A program made the position numbers and the translations under genes. The notes under the pieces were generated by a model that had not been told where the DNA came from, ran no database searches, and worked only from the letters and a program-made list of their open reading frames with translations. Source: Streptococcaceae bacterium ESL0729 (GTDB lineage: Bacteria; Bacillota; Bacilli; Lactobacillales; Streptococcaceae). From it: 64,000 nucleotides of DNA. This document shows positions 1 to 8,471 of this stretch, one piece after another. Every line of letters starts with the position of its first letter. Positions within the stretch are counted from its first letter, which is position 1. The DNA is taken from the NCBI GenBank assembly GCA_029391995.1, contig CP113924.1:899001-963000 (forward strand). Reading direction: 5' to 3'.

Positions 1-396
1 TGAAAAGATAGCGTTCACATTCTGCGAGATTGGATAAGAGAATAAGTATTTTTTCTCACGTTCCGCGGTCTTACCAAAGTTATTGGCACCAATCTGGGCA
101 CGTCCTGTATCAATATCAGTCAGAATAGTCTCATCTGGGACTTTTTTATAGTCAAACTCATATTGAGGTAGGGCATCATCTACGGCCTTTAAGACTTCAA
201 TATCAAAACCTGTAAGCTTGTCACCATCCATGTATGAATAAGGTCTTGAATCAGCTGTTTGTGCAATTGTTACCTTAGTTACCTTGTCACTTGAACTGCT
301 GCTTTCAGTCTTAGAGCTTTTTGTTGAACATGCAGTAAGTAAGACTGTACTTGTTAAAAGGATTGCTCCTACTCCTAAAATATTCTTAAATTTCAC
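1..396 (-). CDS. Amino-acid-type ABC transporter substrate-binding lipoprotein (partial, cut by left window edge)
   Basis: The first 132 codons run off the left edge, so the C-terminal half is outside the window. The start is GTG at 396, with a strong AGGAGGT ribosome site at 401-407. The N-terminus is a lipoprotein signal: a hydrophobic stretch ending in the lipobox LLTAC (Cys23), then a Ser/Lys-rich linker. The mature part (TIAQTADSRPYSYM, then LTGFDIEVLKAV) is the usual beginning of the periplasmic-binding-protein family 3 fold that binds polar amino acids or cystine. By family it would be membrane-anchored and deliver a solute to an ABC permease lying further left. The substrate cannot be told from this fragment. 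Confidence 0.85.
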   Translation of the reverse strand, partial: MKFKNILGVGAILLTSTVLLTACSTKSSKTESSSSSDKVTKVTIAQTADSRPYSYMDGDKLTGFDIEVLKAVDDALPQYEFDYKKVPDETILTDIDTGRAQIGANNFGKTAEREKKYLFSYPISQNVNAIFS

Positions 397-445
397 TAAA
401 ACCTCCTAGTAATTCCTAACTATTAAAAGTTAAACTGTTGTATTC

Positions 446-463
446 GTGGTTCAAAGAAGCCAC
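446..463 (-). other. Small hairpin in the leader of the binding-protein gene
   Basis: The mRNA leader holds GTGG-C-TTC, loop TTT, GAACCAC, a 7-bp stem with one bulged base, about 50 bases before the start codon. No T-box AGGGTGG motif or known riboswitch core is visible around it. The rest of the 397-617 gap holds the promoter listed separately and otherwise AT-rich sequence. Confidence 0.3.
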
Positions 464-529
464 TGCGACAGTAAACAAGGGCTAAGGATAAGCAACAAAT
501 CCTAAAATGCTACAAACGTTTACTTGTTT

Positions 530-558
530 ATTGTCTAATAATTCAGTCACATCGTCAA
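530..558 (-). promoter_or_regulatory. Candidate promoter of the binding-protein gene
   Basis: On the minus strand, TTGACG (553-558) and GACAAT (530-535) are 17 bases apart. The -35 matches consensus at 5 of 6 positions and the -10 at 4 of 6. This predicts a leader of roughly 125 bases. Inference from sequence only. Confidence 0.45.
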
Positions 559-617
559 ATAATAAGCTCACAAAATAATTTTTAACAAGATTCAACTTTT
601 TTTGATTAATTATAATA

Positions 618-645
618 CAAAAAAAGGGATGAAATCATCATCCCT
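618..645 (-). terminator. Rho-independent terminator after holA
   Basis: The 8-bp inverted repeat AGGGATGA/TCATCCCT (625-632 and 638-645) has a 5-base loop. It is followed in the minus direction by a T run (A-run 618-625 on plus). It lies just past the holA stop codon. Confidence 0.8.
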
Positions 646-648
646 GGC

Positions 649-1665
649 CTAGATTTTTAAGGTCATTTTTATAATCAGGCTATCAAATAAGAAGACCTTA
701 TCCCCTCCTCCACTTTTTATCTGGTAGTCAAGGTCAATCAAATCCTTTAGGCTCTCAGCCAAAAATTTGTAAGAGAGGTTCTTAACTGCTTTTATGGCTA
801 GCTTAATCCTATAGGGGTGGATTTTCATAACCTCCCTCATCTCCTCCTGTCCGTAACCCTTGGCTACAAGAAGCTTGACCTGATAAAATAAGCGGAAATT
901 ACCGGTTAAAATAGCCAAAAGCTTAATTATATCCTCTCCCTGAAGGGTCAAATCGCTAATAAGGCTTCTAGCAGCCTGGACGTGGCCACTTAGAATCATA
1001 TCAGTCAAGCTAAAAATATTATCTTGCAGGGTCTTTGGTAAAAGTAAATCAAGGTCACCTCTTGTAACCTGCATGTCTTCCTTGTAGATTTTGACCAAAT
1101 CCAAATTTCTTTTAATTAAAGAAAAATTATAAGAGGATTTTTCAAAGAGATAGACTAGGTTTGATCCATCAATTTTCAGCCCTAGCTGGTTGATGTAGGC
1201 CATAAAATAGGCTTTCAGCTCATACTCACTAAGGGCCTTGGCCTCAAGTAAAACAGCCTTTTGCTTTAACTTCTTTACGATTCTTCTTTTACTGTCTAAT
1301 TTACCATGAACAAAGATTACTAAAACGGTAGTCTCAACAGGATGGTCAATATAAGACTCAAGCTGTAAAAGTTCAGCTTCCTTAAAGACAGACTTCTTGG
1401 CAGTCGAAATATCCCATAGATTTTCATAGATTACCAACCTCTGGTCTTCAAAAAAAGGCAGGCTTTCTAATTCTTCTAGGGCAAAACCTGTGTCTGCTTC
1501 AACCAAGTCCAAGTAAATCTGACTTAGGTTACTGACCTGGTAATCAACCTTGTCAAGAAGCTCTTCCTTGGCTTCTGACATAATGCTTTCATCTTCACCA
1601 AAAACCAGGTAGATTGGGGAAGGATTTTTCATATCAATGTTTTTTATTTGATCAAAAATAGTCAT
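649..1665 (-). CDS. holA: DNA polymerase III delta subunit
   Basis: 338 residues, the normal length for the clamp-loader delta subunit, which opens the beta clamp during loading onto primed DNA. The N-terminal region begins with the family pattern PIYLVFGEDESIMSEAKEEL. A helical middle and a C-terminal collar domain follow, with the typical stretch NFRLFYQVKLL near residue 255. As usual for delta, there is no functional P-loop. The start is one base past the stop of the upstream kinase gene (1667), so it is probably co-transcribed with the two-component system. A terminator follows at 618-645. Assignment by overall sequence pattern. Confidence 0.93.
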   Translation of the reverse strand: MTIFDQIKNIDMKNPSPIYLVFGEDESIMSEAKEELLDKVDYQVSNLSQIYLDLVEADTGFALEELESLPFFEDQRLVIYENLWDISTAKKSVFKEAELLQLESYIDHPVETTVLVIFVHGKLDSKRRIVKKLKQKAVLLEAKALSEYELKAYFMAYINQLGLKIDGSNLVYLFEKSSYNFSLIKRNLDLVKIYKEDMQVTRGDLDLLLPKTLQDNIFSLTDMILSGHVQAARSLISDLTLQGEDIIKLLAILTGNFRLFYQVKLLVAKGYGQEEMREVMKIHPYRIKLAIKAVKNLSYKFLAESLKDLIDLDYQIKSGGGDKVFLFDSLIIKMTLKI

Positions 1666-1666
1666 T

Positions 1667-2944
1667 TTATACCTTTAACTTAACTGTAAATTTTGAGCCC
1701 TTGGGCGTATTTTCAGAAACTTGAATTTTTCCATGCAGGCGGTCAACTATTTGTTTGGCTAGAGATAAACCTAAGCCAAAGCCACCAGTAGCACGAGTCC
1801 GTGCCTTGTCAACCCTGTAGAAGCGATCAAAAATCTTCTCCCTATTTTCAGGACTTATACCCTCACCATTGTCAGTCATGGTCATGACTAGGTAGTTGTT
1901 TTTTTCAGTAACTTTGGCAGTAATATGACCATCTGACCCAGTATATTTAAGGGCATTATCAAATAAAATCGTAAGTACCTGCTTGATTAAGCTCTCATCA
2001 ATCTTGACTGAATTTGCGAGGGAAACAGTACTTGCAAAGGTCTTGCCCCTATCTTCAGCAAGCATCTCATAGCCTGAAAAAATATTTTCAAAAAAGTCTC
2101 CGTTGACACTCGTTAGATGGACTTCAAGAGCCTCATCACCCTTGGCTAGATTGAGGAGGTTGCTGGTTAAAATCCGCATATTTCTTACCTCATTTAAGCT
2201 TTCAGAGATATTCTCTGACTCCTCAATGATGGTAGCCTGGGGATGTTGAAACAAGAGCTCCAAGCGGTTTTGCAAGATGGCAAGCGGGGTCCGTAGTTCA
2301 TGACTAGCATTTTCAACAAAACTCTTTTGTCTTTCATAGGCATCAACCAAAATCCGGTTACTCCACTTGGACAGGTAGACCGAAGCCACTAAAGATACAA
2401 ACCAAAAGGCAATCATAACCCAGATAATAATCATCCTGCTCCTACTTAAACTTTCTGTCAACTGGTTGGTTGATGAAAGAATCTGGATATAGGAGATATT
2501 TTTAAAGCCCATGACTGAGATTGTCTTGGTTCTAAACTGCATCTCAGGCCCATAAGGATTGGGCAGGGAAATTGATCTAATGGTATTCAGGCTTGATTTC
2601 TCAAAGGTTATGGAATCAAAAATTACGGTATCAGTCAGACTAGCCCTTGAAGGATTTAAGATATTGCCCTTAGAATCATAAACGATAATCGTTTCATTGG
2701 TCCCAAAATTCCCTGTAGGCTTCAAGTCACTTGAACGACCATCTGAACCCTCACTGCCACTATTAGCCTGGAGGGCGATGGACACCAAAAGTGATGGGTT
2801 TGAGGATAATTTTTCAATATTAGCATCTGTTGAATCATAGAGGCCGCTGAACAGAACCTGGATAATTATTGCCCCTAAAAAGACAAAGATTACAGTGAAG
2901 GCGACAAAGAAATTGAGGAAGGATCTAAAATCATTTTTTTTCAT
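1667..2944 (-). CDS. ciaH: CiaH-like sensor histidine kinase
   Basis: 425 residues. A transmembrane segment near residues 14-33, an extracellular domain of about 130 residues and a second segment near 173-192 frame the sensor region. The kinase core follows. The H box is [16 protein letters not shown], with the phospho-accepting His near residue 215. The N box is DNALKYT, G1 is DNGEGIS, the F box is DRFYRVDKA and G2 is [13 protein letters not shown]. The core is intact. It overlaps the upstream response regulator gene by 14 bases, so the pair is translationally coupled. CiaRH in streptococci governs cell-envelope stress, competence and beta-lactam tolerance. The exact orthology is inferred from kinase type and regulator, not proven. 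Confidence 0.85.
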   Translation of the reverse strand: MKKNDFRSFLNFFVAFTVIFVFLGAIIIQVLFSGLYDSTDANIEKLSSNPSLLVSIALQANSGSEGSDGRSSDLKPTGNFGTNETIIVYDSKGNILNPSRASLTDTVIFDSITFEKSSLNTIRSISLPNPYGPEMQFRTKTISVMGFKNISYIQILSSTNQLTESLSRSRMIIIWVMIAFWFVSLVASVYLSKWSNRILVDAYERQKSFVENASHELRTPLAILQNRLELLFQHPQATIIEESENISESLNEVRNMRILTSNLLNLAKGDEALEVHLTSVNGDFFENIFSGYEMLAEDRGKTFASTVSLANSVKIDESLIKQVLTILFDNALKYTGSDGHITAKVTEKNNYLVMTMTDNGEGISPENREKIFDRFYRVDKARTRATGGFGLGLSLAKQIVDRLHGKIQVSENTPKGSKFTVKLKV

Positions 2945-3611
2945 ATTCTCTTAAAATATAACCAACATTACGCAGGGTATTTAGATTTTTAGCAAAGGTG
3001 CTATCCTTGAGCTTTTTACGGAGCTTACTGATGTAGACCTCAACCACGGTAATTGTTGTATCACTGTCAAAGCCCCAAATTCGGTCAAAAATTTGCTCCT
3101 TGGGAAGAATTACATTTTGATTTTGCAAGAGATAAAGAAGCAAATCAAATTCTTTTCCCAGTACTTCAACAGGCTGGTCATCAAGTTTTACTGTATTGTT
3201 GCTTGGATTGACATAAAGGTTTCCATAGGTCAGGCTAGTATTTTCTAATTTTCCAGCCCTCTTTAAAAGAGCCTGAATCCGAGCCTTTAATTCTTCTAGG
3301 TAGAAGGGTTTTGTCAGATAATCATCTGCTCCAATTTCAAAGCCGTGCATCTTGTCATCAAGGCTTTCCTTGGCTGTCATGATGAGCACGGGGGTATCTA
3401 CTCCCTTCTCTCTTAATTCCTTTAGGACATCAAATCCTTCTTTTTCAGGTAGCATTAAATCAAGCAAAATCAAGTCATAAATCTTTGACTCCGCCTCATA
3501 AAGGCCTTCTTCGCCATCAAATACTTGAGTAACTTCAACAAAGTTATCTAAATAATCAAATACTGAGTTAGATAAACTTAAATCATCTTCAACTAATAAT
3601 ACTTTAAACAT
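2931..3611 (-). CDS. ciaR: CiaR-like OmpR-family response regulator
   Basis: 226 residues from the ATG at 3611. An alternative ATG lies two codons upstream at 3617. The later ATG is preferred because GGGAG stands 7 bases before it and only 1 base before the other. The receiver domain carries the acidic pocket (EDD near the start), the phosphorylated Asp51 in [12 protein letters not shown], the Thr of MTAKES and the Lys of LTKPF. The C-terminal winged helix ([11 protein letters not shown], then [12 protein letters not shown]) binds DNA. It pairs with the downstream kinase. The promoter lies unusually close to the start codon (see findings). Confidence 0.87.
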   Translation of the reverse strand: MFKVLLVEDDLSLSNSVFDYLDNFVEVTQVFDGEEGLYEAESKIYDLILLDLMLPEKEGFDVLKELREKGVDTPVLIMTAKESLDDKMHGFEIGADDYLTKPFYLEELKARIQALLKRAGKLENTSLTYGNLYVNPSNNTVKLDDQPVEVLGKEFDLLLYLLQNQNVILPKEQIFDRIWGFDSDTTITVVEVYISKLRKKLKDSTFAKNLNTLRNVGYILREYEKK

Positions 3612-3623
3612 TTTCATGCTCCC

Positions 3624-3634
3624 ATTCTATCATA
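3624..3634 (-). promoter_or_regulatory. Candidate -10 region of the ciaRH-holA operon, almost abutting the start codon
   Basis: Reading minus, ATATGATAGAAT contains an extended -10 (TGA-TAGAAT, TAGAAT at 3624-3629) and an overlapping TATGAT (3629-3634). Either predicts transcription starting about 0-5 bases before the ATG at 3617. No clear -35 is seen. Spacing is consistent with a very short or absent leader. Confidence 0.45.
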
Positions 3635-3664
3635 TTTTTGCCCTGGTCCCTTTAAATTTGCCCC

Positions 3665-3706
3665 TAAAAAAGCTAAAAGAAGGCTCAACCTTCCTCTTAG
3701 CTTTTA
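3665..3706 (-). terminator. Strong terminator after ccpA
   Basis: A long stem (minus AAAAGCTAAGAGGAAGG with CCTTCTTTTAGCTTTT) has a 5-base loop TTGAG and ends in a T-rich tail. It separates ccpA from the ciaRH promoter. Confidence 0.85.
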
Positions 3707-3709
3707 TCA

Positions 3710-4705
3710 TTATTTTGTTGTTTTCTTGTTGGCAATTCCGTGCGGTAAGACTACTGTTTTTTCATCAATCTCTTCCTTGCCCATTAATTTGGTCAAAAGA
3801 CGCATGGAAACAGCTCCGATGTCATAAAGGGGTTGCTCGATACTAGAGATGGCTGGACGGGTATAGTTGGTTACAGGTGAATTATTACTTGTAATAATCT
3901 CAAAATCATCTGGAATGCTTACACCAAGGTCCAGTAAGGCATCTAAAAGCCCCACAGCAAGCTCATCATTGGCTAGATAAGCTGCACTAGCTCCACTGGC
4001 TACAATTCTCTTAGCAATGTCAATTCCTGCATCATAGCTATAATTGCTTTCAAAGACCAGACCTTCAGTAAATTTAAGGTCATTTGCGGCTAGGGCATCC
4101 TTATAACCACGAAGGCGACCGTTATTGATTTCATCACGGAGGGAACCTGTGATGAAGGCAATCTTCTTATTGGCAACAGCCAGTTTGTTTACTGCATCAA
4201 AGGCTGCCTTTTCATAATCGATATTAACAGAAGCAAATTGGGCTTCCCCGTCAACCGTTCCAGCAAGAACAACAGGTGTTCTACTACGAGAAAATTCAGC
4301 CCTAACGCGATCAGAAATATGGTTACCCATAAAAATTATCCCGTCAACTTGCTTGGCCAAAAGGGTATTAACAACATAAACTTCCTTATTATCTTCCCCG
4401 TCACTATTAACGATAATGGCGTTATAGTTGTACATAGTCGCAATGTCGTCGATACCACGAGCTAGGGTGGCAAAATATGTATCTGCAATATTTGGAATAA
4501 CCACCCCAACAGTAGTTGTCTTCTTGCTCGCTAGACCCCGGGCTACAGCATTAGGCCTGTAGTCCAGGCGGTCAATTACCTCCAAAACCTTCTTACGGGT
4601 AGTTTCCCTAACATTTGGATTACCATTGACAACCCGACTAACAGTTGCCATCGAAACATTTGCCTCACGAGCAACGTCATAAATAGTAATTGCTGTATCT
4701 TCCAT
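3710..4705 (-). CDS. ccpA: Catabolite control protein A
   Basis: 331 residues, the normal LacI/GalR-family length. The N-terminal helix-turn-helix (TIYDVAREANVSMATVSRVV) and hinge helix (NAVARGLASK) bind cre operators. The rest is the periplasmic-binding-like effector domain (VGVVIPNIADTYFATLARGI and later motifs) that contacts HPr-Ser46-P. It is the global regulator of carbon catabolite control in Gram-positive bacteria. The divergent pepQ neighbour is the classic ccpA partner in lactic acid bacteria, which supports CcpA over another LacI-type repressor. GGAAGG precedes the start. Its own promoter carries cre-like sites, suggesting autoregulation. Confidence 0.95.
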   Translation of the reverse strand: MEDTAITIYDVAREANVSMATVSRVVNGNPNVRETTRKKVLEVIDRLDYRPNAVARGLASKKTTTVGVVIPNIADTYFATLARGIDDIATMYNYNAIIVNSDGEDNKEVYVVNTLLAKQVDGIIFMGNHISDRVRAEFSRSRTPVVLAGTVDGEAQFASVNIDYEKAAFDAVNKLAVANKKIAFITGSLRDEINNGRLRGYKDALAANDLKFTEGLVFESNYSYDAGIDIAKRIVASGASAAYLANDELAVGLLDALLDLGVSIPDDFEIITSNNSPVTNYTRPAISSIEQPLYDIGAVSMRLLTKLMGKEEIDEKTVVLPHGIANKKTTK

Positions 4706-4756
4706 TTTTCTTTTCCTTCCTTCAGATGAATGTCTACTCGTTTACTGAAAATACAA

Positions 4757-4770
4757 TGAAAACGATTCGT
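4757..4770. promoter_or_regulatory. Weak cre-like element just after the predicted ccpA transcription start
   Basis: TGAAAACGATTCGT keeps the left arm and the central CG of the cre consensus but not the right CA end. It stands about where ccpA transcription should begin. Weaker than the site at 4792-4805. Confidence 0.35.
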
Positions 4771-4777
4771 ATACCAC

Positions 4778-4806
4778 AGTATAACAATTTATGTAAGCAT
4801 TTTCAA
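4778..4806 (-). promoter_or_regulatory. ccpA promoter
   Basis: TTGAAA (4801-4806) and TATACT (4778-4783) are exactly 17 bases apart on the minus strand, with a TG extension before the -10. The predicted leader is about 65 bases. Confidence 0.75.
4792..4805. promoter_or_regulatory. cre site overlapping the ccpA -35 box
   Basis: TGTAAGCATTTTCA matches the cre consensus TGWAANCGNTNWCA with one mismatch (A for the central G). It covers the ccpA -35 hexamer and lies about 90 bases upstream of the pepQ -10, so CcpA bound here should repress ccpA itself and could affect pepQ. Confidence 0.6.
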
Positions 4807-4890
4807 GCCTATTGGTCTTGTAATTTTTTTAACTTGTTTTTCGCCTTCTTTCATGGAAAATAAAATAATTTTTAAATGTTATCTTTTACA

Positions 4891-4899
4891 TGTTATAAT
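4891..4899 (+). promoter_or_regulatory. pepQ promoter (extended -10)
   Basis: TGTTATAAT is a perfect extended -10. The region 17 bases upstream (TTTAAA, 4871-4876) is a poor -35. AAAGGAG precedes the ATG at 4939. Confidence 0.6.
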
Positions 4900-4938
4900 G
4901 GTAGCTAATTAAAAATAATATTTAAAGGAGACTTATTT

Positions 4939-6027
4939 ATGAAGGAAAAATTTGCAAAAATCCAAGACTTTCTTGCAGCAAATAACAGTGACATGACATT
5001 CTTGACCAATCCTACAACCATTAATTATCTGACAGGATTTGAATCAGACCCTCATGAGCGTATTATGGGCCTTATGATTTTTAAGGATAAAAATCCCATT
5101 CTCTTCACCCCAGCCCTTGAGGTTGAGCCTGCTAAAAAGGCTGTTGACTTTGAGGTCTTTGGCTATACAGATAATGAAAATCCTTGGCAGGTAATCAAGG
5201 AGCATCTGGCTGATTTTGACATTAAAAGCATTGCTGTTGAATATGATGACATCATCCTTAAAAAATCTGAAGGGCTACAATCAGTTTTCAACAACAGCTT
5301 CATCAATATTACCCCACTCATTCAAAAACTCCGCCTGATTAAATCCCCTGAAGAGATTGCAATCATGAAGGAATCTGGAGCCTTTGCTGACAAGGCCTTT
5401 GAAATTGGTTTCAACTTTGTGGCTGAAAATCCAGAGGCCACTGAAATGGATGTTATTGCAAAGATTGAATATGAGTTAAAACGTTTAGGAATTTCAAAAA
5501 TGAGCTTTGATACTATGGTTTTAACGGGAGATAATGCAGCAAACCCACACGGTGAGCCTGGTGTTAACAAAATTGAACGTGACCGCCTCCTTCTTTTTGA
5601 CCTAGGTACCATGTACAAAGGCTATGCAAGTGATGCGACTAGAACCATCGCTGTCGGGACTCCTTCTGACTTTGACCAAGAAATCTACAACATCGTTCTT
5701 GAAGCCCAACTGGCTGCCATGGACTTTGTAAAACCAGGTGTTACAGCTAATCAAATCGACAAGGTAGCCCGTGATGTGATTACAAAAGCTGGCTACGGGG
5801 AATATTTCAATCATAGGACTGGACATGGAATTGGAATGGATGTCCATGAGTTCCCATCAATTGGGGGAGTTGACGATATCACCATTGAAGAGGGTATGTG
5901 TTTTTCAATCGAACCTGGTATCTATATTCCAGGAAAAGTTGGTGTCCGCATCGAGGACTGTGTTTATGTTACCAAAGACGGCTGCCAGTCTCTTACAAAC
6001 ACCAGCAAAAAACTACTTAAATACTAA
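4939..6027 (+). CDS. pepQ: Xaa-Pro dipeptidase (M24 family)
   Basis: 362 residues, the usual prolidase length. It would cleave X-Pro dipeptides in the cytoplasm, the last step of casein- or peptide-derived proline release. An N-terminal creatinase-like domain (about 1-125) precedes the pita-bread catalytic domain. All five metal ligands of M24 are recognisable: the Asp pair in [17 protein letters not shown], the His of [10 protein letters not shown], and the two Glu residues in FSIEPGIY and [10 protein letters not shown]. It stands divergent from ccpA and is convergent with glsA, sharing a terminator. AAAGGAG lies 9 bases before the ATG. Confidence 0.95.
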   Translation: MKEKFAKIQDFLAANNSDMTFLTNPTTINYLTGFESDPHERIMGLMIFKDKNPILFTPALEVEPAKKAVDFEVFGYTDNENPWQVIKEHLADFDIKSIAVEYDDIILKKSEGLQSVFNNSFINITPLIQKLRLIKSPEEIAIMKESGAFADKAFEIGFNFVAENPEATEMDVIAKIEYELKRLGISKMSFDTMVLTGDNAANPHGEPGVNKIERDRLLLFDLGTMYKGYASDATRTIAVGTPSDFDQEIYNIVLEAQLAAMDFVKPGVTANQIDKVARDVITKAGYGEYFNHRTGHGIGMDVHEFPSIGGVDDITIEEGMCFSIEPGIYIPGKVGVRIEDCVYVTKDGCQSLTNTSKKLLKY

Positions 6028-6064
6028 GCAAGCCAAAATTCATTACTATGTAAAAATGAAAAAA

Positions 6065-6096
6065 TGAAAAAACCAAAGATTTCTTTGGTTTTTTTT
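6065..6096. terminator. Bidirectional terminator between pepQ and glsA
   Basis: AACCAAAGA and TCTTTGGTT form a 9-bp stem with an A-run before and a T-run after, so it can end transcripts from both sides. It abuts the glsA stop codon. Confidence 0.85.
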
Positions 6097-7955
6097 CATT
6101 CCTTATCCTTTAATTCCTGATCGATCCGAGCTGACAGCTGATACATGGTACGATCAAAGAGCTCATAGCCACTTCGAGCCACAGTTTTCCACAAGGCTAT
6201 CGAAAGGGGGATATCTTCCTGACTTATTCTCTTAATTGCTTCATTTGAAAGGTAGAAGAGATTGCTGTCAGTTTGGCTTTTAACACTAAAATCTCCACTG
6301 TCCTCATGAATTAAGGTATATTCACCAATGGTCATTCCGGCCATCAATACAGCAATTATCCTTTTTTCAAGTCCCTCACGGTCCCCGTAGAGTTCCACTG
6401 AAATTCGCCCCTTCATTATAAAATAAATACCTGATTTTGCCGTATGAGGTTCAAAGATTGGTGTTTTGGCTGGATAAAAAATTGGTTCTAAGTAGCCTAT
6501 AAAGCGGTCTCTTTCCTGCTCGGAAAAAGCATCAAAGAACTCAAAGTCCTTTAAGGGAGTCATCTCTTCATCATCACTAGTTGATTCCTTGGCATACTTA
6601 TCAAGAATTTGATTTTCTGCCCATTGGAGGGCCGATTCACTAAGCTTAAAGAGTTTCAATCCAGAAGGAATGTCCTGCAAATTTTCTGATTTAAACTTGG
6701 GATCAATAATGGCAATTGATTTTCCATCCTCAATCTGATCGCGGGCAATCTTATAAAGCATGGACCTTACAATGTCACTACTGTCTCCATCAGCTACAGA
6801 ATCAACAAAGGTTATATCATAAATAAAGGTATCGACCCCTTCAGACTCCTCAAGGGACTCCCTAATCAGTTTTTCAGCCCCTGAAAAGAGAATATCCCCT
6901 TGGGCTTCAATTACCTTGGCCCTTGGTCCATACTCGATTAAAATATCTTCCTCTTCCTTGGTTCGCCTAAGGATTGATGGTCTTTCATCAATGGTATAGA
7001 TTGCCCTTATAGCTGAAGATGCTGCCCTAGCAATATTCATAATATGGAGGTGAAGCTCCCGGCTCATGGCTTCAAAGGCTTTAACTCCTCTAATAGAGTT
7101 TCCGTGGTTGTCAAGTCTTGGTGAAAATACTGCTATGGCTAATTGGCCTGGGAGAACTCCGATAATGCCACCTCCAACACCTGATTTTGCAGGAAGACCA
7201 ACTGAGGTCATCCAGTCACCAGCCCCATCATACATCCCAGCTGTCATCATGACTGATAAAACACGCTCAACAATTTCAGGGCTGACAATTTTTTTCTTGG
7301 TCAGAGGATGGATGCCGTCATTAGCAAGGGTAGCTGCCATGAGAGCTAAATCCTCAGTGTTTACTAAGGTTGAACATTGCTCAAAATAAGCAGCCAGTAC
7401 TTCTTCTGGATTACCTTCAATAATGCCAAAATTTTTGAGCATCCAGGCAATGGCCCGATTTCTGTGGCCTGTTTCAGACTCTGATTGGAAGACACCAAAA
7501 TCAGGATGAAGTTCCCGGCCTGCAAAGTCTGAATAAAATTTTCTAATCCTCTCATAACGTTCTTCAGAGGAGCGTCCCTTGACCAGGGATGTACTTGTTA
7601 TGGCACCTGAATTAATCATCCCATTTTTGGGCCGATTGGACCTTGCATCTAAGGATATTTCATTAAAGGCATCCCCTGATGGTTCTACATCAATTTTTTT
7701 ATCAACTAGGGCAAAGCCGTTATCCGAGATAGCCAGAGCATAGGTGAAGGGTTTTGAGATTGATTGAATGGTAAAAAGTTGGTCGGTATCACCGTACTTA
7801 TAGACCTGTCCATCGGCTGTGGCTAAGACAATCGCAAATTTATCAGGATTGACCTTGGCGAGTTCAGGAATATAGTCTGCGACCTCGCCTCTTTTATCCA
7901 TTATAAAACGCGTGTAAATATCCTTTAAATATTTTTCAATTGGTGATTTTATCAT
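6096..7955 (-). CDS. glsA: Glutaminase with C-terminal STAS and cyclic-nucleotide-fold domains
   Basis: 619 residues, about twice the usual bacterial glutaminase (near 310). Residues 1-310 are a serine-dependent glutaminase that hydrolyses glutamine to glutamate and ammonia: GEVADYIPELAKVNP, the Ser-x-x-Lys of IQSISKPFTYAL, PKNGMINSGAI and KSGVGGGIIGV are all present. Residues about 340-455 resemble a STAS domain (FIYDITFVDSVADGDSSDIV). Residues about 485-600 resemble a CAP-type cNMP fold. In its phosphate cassette the GE is kept (IGEYTLIHEDSGDFSV), but the Arg that normally grips the cyclic phosphate is absent, so cAMP binding is doubtful. GGGGGCAGG precedes the start. A single intact gene, convergent with pepQ. 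Regulatory domains are inferred from fold patterns. Confidence 0.88.
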   Translation of the reverse strand: MIKSPIEKYLKDIYTRFIMDKRGEVADYIPELAKVNPDKFAIVLATADGQVYKYGDTDQLFTIQSISKPFTYALAISDNGFALVDKKIDVEPSGDAFNEISLDARSNRPKNGMINSGAITSTSLVKGRSSEERYERIRKFYSDFAGRELHPDFGVFQSESETGHRNRAIAWMLKNFGIIEGNPEEVLAAYFEQCSTLVNTEDLALMAATLANDGIHPLTKKKIVSPEIVERVLSVMMTAGMYDGAGDWMTSVGLPAKSGVGGGIIGVLPGQLAIAVFSPRLDNHGNSIRGVKAFEAMSRELHLHIMNIARAASSAIRAIYTIDERPSILRRTKEEEDILIEYGPRAKVIEAQGDILFSGAEKLIRESLEESEGVDTFIYDITFVDSVADGDSSDIVRSMLYKIARDQIEDGKSIAIIDPKFKSENLQDIPSGLKLFKLSESALQWAENQILDKYAKESTSDDEEMTPLKDFEFFDAFSEQERDRFIGYLEPIFYPAKTPIFEPHTAKSGIYFIMKGRISVELYGDREGLEKRIIAVLMAGMTIGEYTLIHEDSGDFSVKSQTDSNLFYLSNEAIKRISQEDIPLSIALWKTVARSGYELFDRTMYQLSARIDQELKDKE

Positions 7956-7986
7956 CTGCCTGCCCCCTTTTCCCTAAAATGATTAA

Positions 7987-8010
7987 AAATAACTCTCCTA
8001 GGAAAGTTAT
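7987..8010 (-). terminator. Terminator overlapping the smpB stop codon
   Basis: ATAACTTTCC and GGAGAGTTAT pair over 10 bp (one G-T) with a 2-base apex in the centre, followed by TTTTT in the minus direction. The smpB stop (8007-8009) is in the stem. Confidence 0.7.
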
Positions 8011-8471
8011 CTGTTATAGTTTTTTAATTGTCGGGCAATTTCCCTGTTCTGTTCCTTACGTTTGATAGTTTCTCGCTTGTCATAGTTTTTCTTACCTCGG
8101 GCAAGACCCATGAGCACTTTTGCATAGCCATCTTTTAAATAAACCTTTAAGGGAACAAAGGTCATCCCATTTGTTGAAAGTTCAGCTGCAATCTTTGCAA
8201 TCTGCTTTTTATGAAGCAAAAGCTTCCTAGCTCTGACTGGATCAACATTTGTAATATTACCCTGCTCATAGGGTGAAATATGGACATTAGACAGCCATAT
8301 CTCACCATTTTTTACACGGGCAAAACCATCCTTGAGGGTAATCCTTGCAGCACGGACACTTTTTATCTCAGTCCCGGTCAAAACAATTCCTGCTTCAAAG
8401 CTTTCAACGATTTCATAGTCATGACTGGCCTTCTTATTTTGTGCGACTACGTTTCCCTGACCTTTTGGCAT
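8007..8471 (-). CDS. smpB: SsrA-binding protein SmpB
   Basis: 154 residues, normal length. It binds tmRNA and is needed for rescue of stalled ribosomes by trans-translation. Family features seen are [39 protein letters not shown], and the basic C-terminal tail ([24 protein letters not shown]) that enters the ribosomal A site. The start lies within the end of rnr, overlapping by 38 bases, so translation is coupled. RNase R degrades mRNAs released by trans-translation, so the pairing is functional. No ssrA gene is in the window. Confidence 0.95.
   Translation of the reverse strand: MPKGQGNVVAQNKKASHDYEIVESFEAGIVLTGTEIKSVRAARITLKDGFARVKNGEIWLSNVHISPYEQGNITNVDPVRARKLLLHKKQIAKIAAELSTNGMTFVPLKVYLKDGYAKVLMGLARGKKNYDKRETIKRKEQNREIARQLKNYNR

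Noticed and set aside
505-530. GTAAACGTTTGT upstream of the binding-protein gene, resembling a cre core
   Set aside because: Only the central palindrome fits; both outer ends (TG and CA) of the consensus are missing, so it was not listed as a cre site.
397-530. Leader of the binding-protein gene as a T-box or other riboswitch
   Set aside because: No T-box AGGGTGG sequence, specifier stem or other known riboswitch core could be found; only one small hairpin is visible.
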